Assembly (NCBI GenBank): GCA_965276755.1 | Contig: OZ255625.1 | Location: 1,798,001 to 1,862,000, forward strand | Direction: 5' to 3' | Length of the DNA: 64,000 bases | Source: CAJCIS01 sp965276755 | GTDB taxonomy: Bacteria > Pseudomonadota > Alphaproteobacteria > Acetobacterales > Acetobacteraceae | In this document: piece after piece, positions 62,180-64,000 of the stretch | Numbering within the stretch: the first letter of the stretch is position 1 | Layout: each line of letters begins with the position of its first letter | Position numbers and translations under genes: made by a program | The notes under the pieces: generated by a model | The model's input: only the letters and a program-made list of their open reading frames with translations | Database searches by the model: none | Told to the model about the DNA's origin: nothing

Positions 62180-62284
62180 AAGCTGGGGAGCAGTGCCTGC
62201 CCCCAAGATCCCCCGTCATCACTTAGGGCGAGTCCTAATAAATGACGGGGGGTTTGGGAGGAATGGCACATCTCCCCCAACCTC
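62180..62284. repeat. Family 1 palindromic repeat, copy 9 (diverged)
   Basis: Both arms recognisable (AGCTGGGGAGCAGTGCCTGC; AATGGCACATCTCCCCCAAC) but less paired than in other copies. Follows the oxidoreductase. Confidence 0.82.
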
Positions 62285-62767
62285 TCTCGCCTTGATCATG
62301 TGTCAATCTCAACGCGGATTGTATAATCGGTTGGTTAGGTCCACTGGACGATTTCTGCGCATTGTCAAATCGGCAATTTTCTAGGCAGTCGCGGTCATCG
62401 TGCCCCGGCTCGCCACCTCCAGACGGCACAGGGTAAAATACCTTAAGTAATCGGCGTCCCGTCGTCTCCTGTGGTATGGAAAGCCTGGTCAGACGAGCTT
62501 CTCCAGCCCGCGGCATGCCGGCGTTGGTCTAATGACCGACACCACCTTGCTTTTGCGACGCGCCTTGACTCCGCCCCACCTCGGCGTATGTGTGCCGCCA
62601 CTGGCAGGGTCCGGCCGCACGGCGGTCAGGTGCCCTGTTTTCCGTTAACCCCAGCCGGGACTACCCCGGCGAGCCGCCGGGCCGCAAAAGCCCCGCGCAA
62701 TCCAGCGCCGCCCCCCCCCCTCGAACGAGTGGAGGGCGCAGACCGCATACAGGAACACATTTCTCAC
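62285..62767. other. Long leader upstream of rpsA, no gene seen
   Basis: About 480 bp without a supportable gene. It contains a GC-rich region with several short inverted repeats and a run of ten C (62707-62720 area). The rpsA promoter lies in its second half; the 5' leader may carry autoregulatory structure, but none was identified with confidence. Confidence 0.5.
62565..62592 (+). promoter_or_regulatory. Probable rpsA promoter
   Basis: TTGACT (62565-62570), 16 bp spacer, TATGTG (62587-62592), about 175 bp before rpsA. It would allow rpsA to be expressed independently now that it is separated from aroA-cmk. Confidence 0.5.
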
Positions 62768-64000
62768 ATGGCATCCAGCGCCGCTGCCCGCGTCCTAGAC
62801 ACCCCTTATCACCCCACAGACCACATGGGTGGCGAAGATTTCGCCACGCTGCTCGACGAGACTCTCGGCCGCGATAGCGGCTTTGAGGGCTCCGTCGTCA
62901 CCGGCCGCGTCATTCGCCTGACCGAAGAATTTGCCGTCGTCGATGTCGGCCTCAAGAGCGAGGGCCGCGTCGCAATCAAGGAATTCGGCCTTCCGGGCCA
63001 AAAGCCGGACGTCAAGCCCGGCGACATGATCGAGCTCTACGTCGAGCGCTACGAGGACCGTGACGGATCGATCGTCCTCTCACGCGAAAAAGCTCGGCGC
63101 GAGGAGGCCTGGACCAGTCTGGAGCGCGCCTTCGAAGCCCAGCAGCGCGTCAACGGCACGATCTACGGCCGCGTCAAGGGTGGCTTTACGGTGGATCTTG
63201 GCGGCGCCGTCGCCTTCCTGCCCGGCAGCCAGGTCGATATCCGCCCCGTGCGAGACGTCGGGCCCCTGATGGGCATGCCCCAGCCCTTTCAGATCCTCAA
63301 GATGGACCGCGCGCGCGGCAATATCGTCGTCTCCCGCCGGGCGGTGCTGGAAGAGACGCGGGCCGAGCAGCGCAGCGAACTGATCCAGGGCCTCAAGGAA
63401 GGCATGATTTTGGACGGCGTGGTCAAGAACATCACCGATTACGGCGCCTTTGTCGATCTCGGCGGCGTGGACGGGCTGCTGCACGTCACAGACATTGCCT
63501 GGCGGCGCATCAACCACCCGGCCGAGGCGCTGACCATCGGCCAGCCGGTGCGCGTGCAGGTGATCCGCTTCAATTCCGACACGCAGCGCATCAGCCTGGG
63601 CATGAAGCAGCTCGAGGTCGATCCGTGGGATGGCGTTACCGCCAAATACCCCGCCGGCGCCAAGTTCAGCGGCCGCGTCACCAACATCACCGATTACGGC
63701 GCATTCGTGGAGTTGGAGCCGGGCGTCGAGGGCCTGGTGCACGTGTCCGAAATGTCCTGGACCAAGAAGAACGCCCACCCCGGCAAGATCGTCAGCACGA
63801 GCCAGGAAGTGGACGTGCTGGTGCTCGACGTGGACAGCTCCAAGCGCCGCATTTCGCTGGGGCTGAAGCAGGTTCAGCGCAACCCGTGGGAAGAGTTCGC
63901 CGAGCAGCATCCTGTCGGCAGCACGGTCGAGGGCGAGGTTCGCAACACCACCGAGTTCGGCCTGTTCATCGGCCTGGCACCCGAGATCGACGGCATGGTG
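62768..64000 (+). CDS. rpsA: 30S ribosomal protein S1 (partial, runs off the window)
   Basis: Open from ATG 62768 (MASSAAARVLDTP) to the window end, 411 codons with no stop. Successive S1/OB domains are visible: GSVVTGRVIRLTEEFAVVDVGLKSEGRV, GFTVDLGGAVAFLPGSQV, DGVVKNITDYGAFVDLGGVDGLLHVTD and SGRVTNITDYGAFVELEPGVEGLVHVSE. Binds mRNA upstream of the start codon. Normally next to cmk; the 3' end lies beyond the window. Confidence 0.97.
   Translation, partial: MASSAAARVLDTPYHPTDHMGGEDFATLLDETLGRDSGFEGSVVTGRVIRLTEEFAVVDVGLKSEGRVAIKEFGLPGQKPDVKPGDMIELYVERYEDRDGSIVLSREKARREEAWTSLERAFEAQQRVNGTIYGRVKGGFTVDLGGAVAFLPGSQVDIRPVRDVGPLMGMPQPFQILKMDRARGNIVVSRRAVLEETRAEQRSELIQGLKEGMILDGVVKNITDYGAFVDLGGVDGLLHVTDIAWRRINHPAEALTIGQPVRVQVIRFNSDTQRISLGMKQLEVDPWDGVTAKYPAGAKFSGRVTNITDYGAFVELEPGVEGLVHVSEMSWTKKNAHPGKIVSTSQEVDVLVLDVDSSKRRISLGLKQVQRNPWEEFAEQHPVGSTVEGEVRNTTEFGLFIGLAPEIDGMV

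Overview
The window looks like chromosome of a GC-rich alphaproteobacterium, most likely family Acetobacteraceae. The reasons are the ribosomal-protein gene order, a class II (CP4-like) aroA joined to cmk, a secreted acid protease (S53) and a tannase, Gly-rich surface proteins, and three families of palindromic intergenic repeats. This placement is inference from protein character and gene order; no 16S rRNA or tRNA gene was seen.

Layout. (1) 374-5439, minus strand: a type VI secretion cargo operon, PAAR tip protein > DUF4123 adaptor > Ntox15 (Tde-type) DNase effector > four tandem copies of a Tdi1-like immunity gene in units of about 807 bp. (2) 5533-22703, minus strand: the str-S10-spc translation block (rpsL, rpsG, tuf, rpsJ ... 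rplO, secY, adk). It has three departures from the textbook order: fusA is absent between rpsG and tuf, a pstSCA phosphate-uptake operon with its own Pho box lies between rplO and secY, and nothing of rpsM-rpsK-rpoA-rplQ follows adk. (3) 23031-31917: two FemAB/CelD-like acyltransferases, a DUF218 envelope protein, a Panacea-domain gene with a small membrane protein, kup, a Tat-exported ferritin-like protein, glcF and a TPR protein. (4) 32033-40231: a secreted S53 protease (minus), then glycosyltransferase, O-antigen ligase, a 2TM-Rossmann-RyR-SLOG protein and a TIR-TM-NTF2-like protein (plus). The last two form a candidate nucleotide-signalling or defence pair and are the most interesting item in the window. 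(5) 40435-54742: secreted and lipoproteins, an ATP-grasp/DedA/phosphatase cluster, a decayed glucosaminidase with its secreted neighbour, argG, a glycosyltransferase, a DUF4139 protein and a tannase-family esterase. (6) 54872-64000: a large Gly-rich repeat protein, aroA-cmk, an inserted hydrolase and divergent TetR/oxidoreductase unit, and the start of rpsA, which runs off the window.

Three dispersed repeat families punctuate almost every transcription-unit boundary: a GC-rich 105-110 bp palindrome (family 1, 11 full or partial copies), a second GC-rich palindrome (family 2, 4 copies) and an A/T-rich hairpin (family 3, 5 copies). Several run into coding sequence and supply the last 10-35 residues of proteins (adk, both acyltransferases, the O-antigen ligase, the RyR-SLOG protein, a glycosyltransferase), or, in one case, the N-terminal signal-peptide region (DUF4139 protein). 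They probably act as bidirectional terminators as well as spreading elements.
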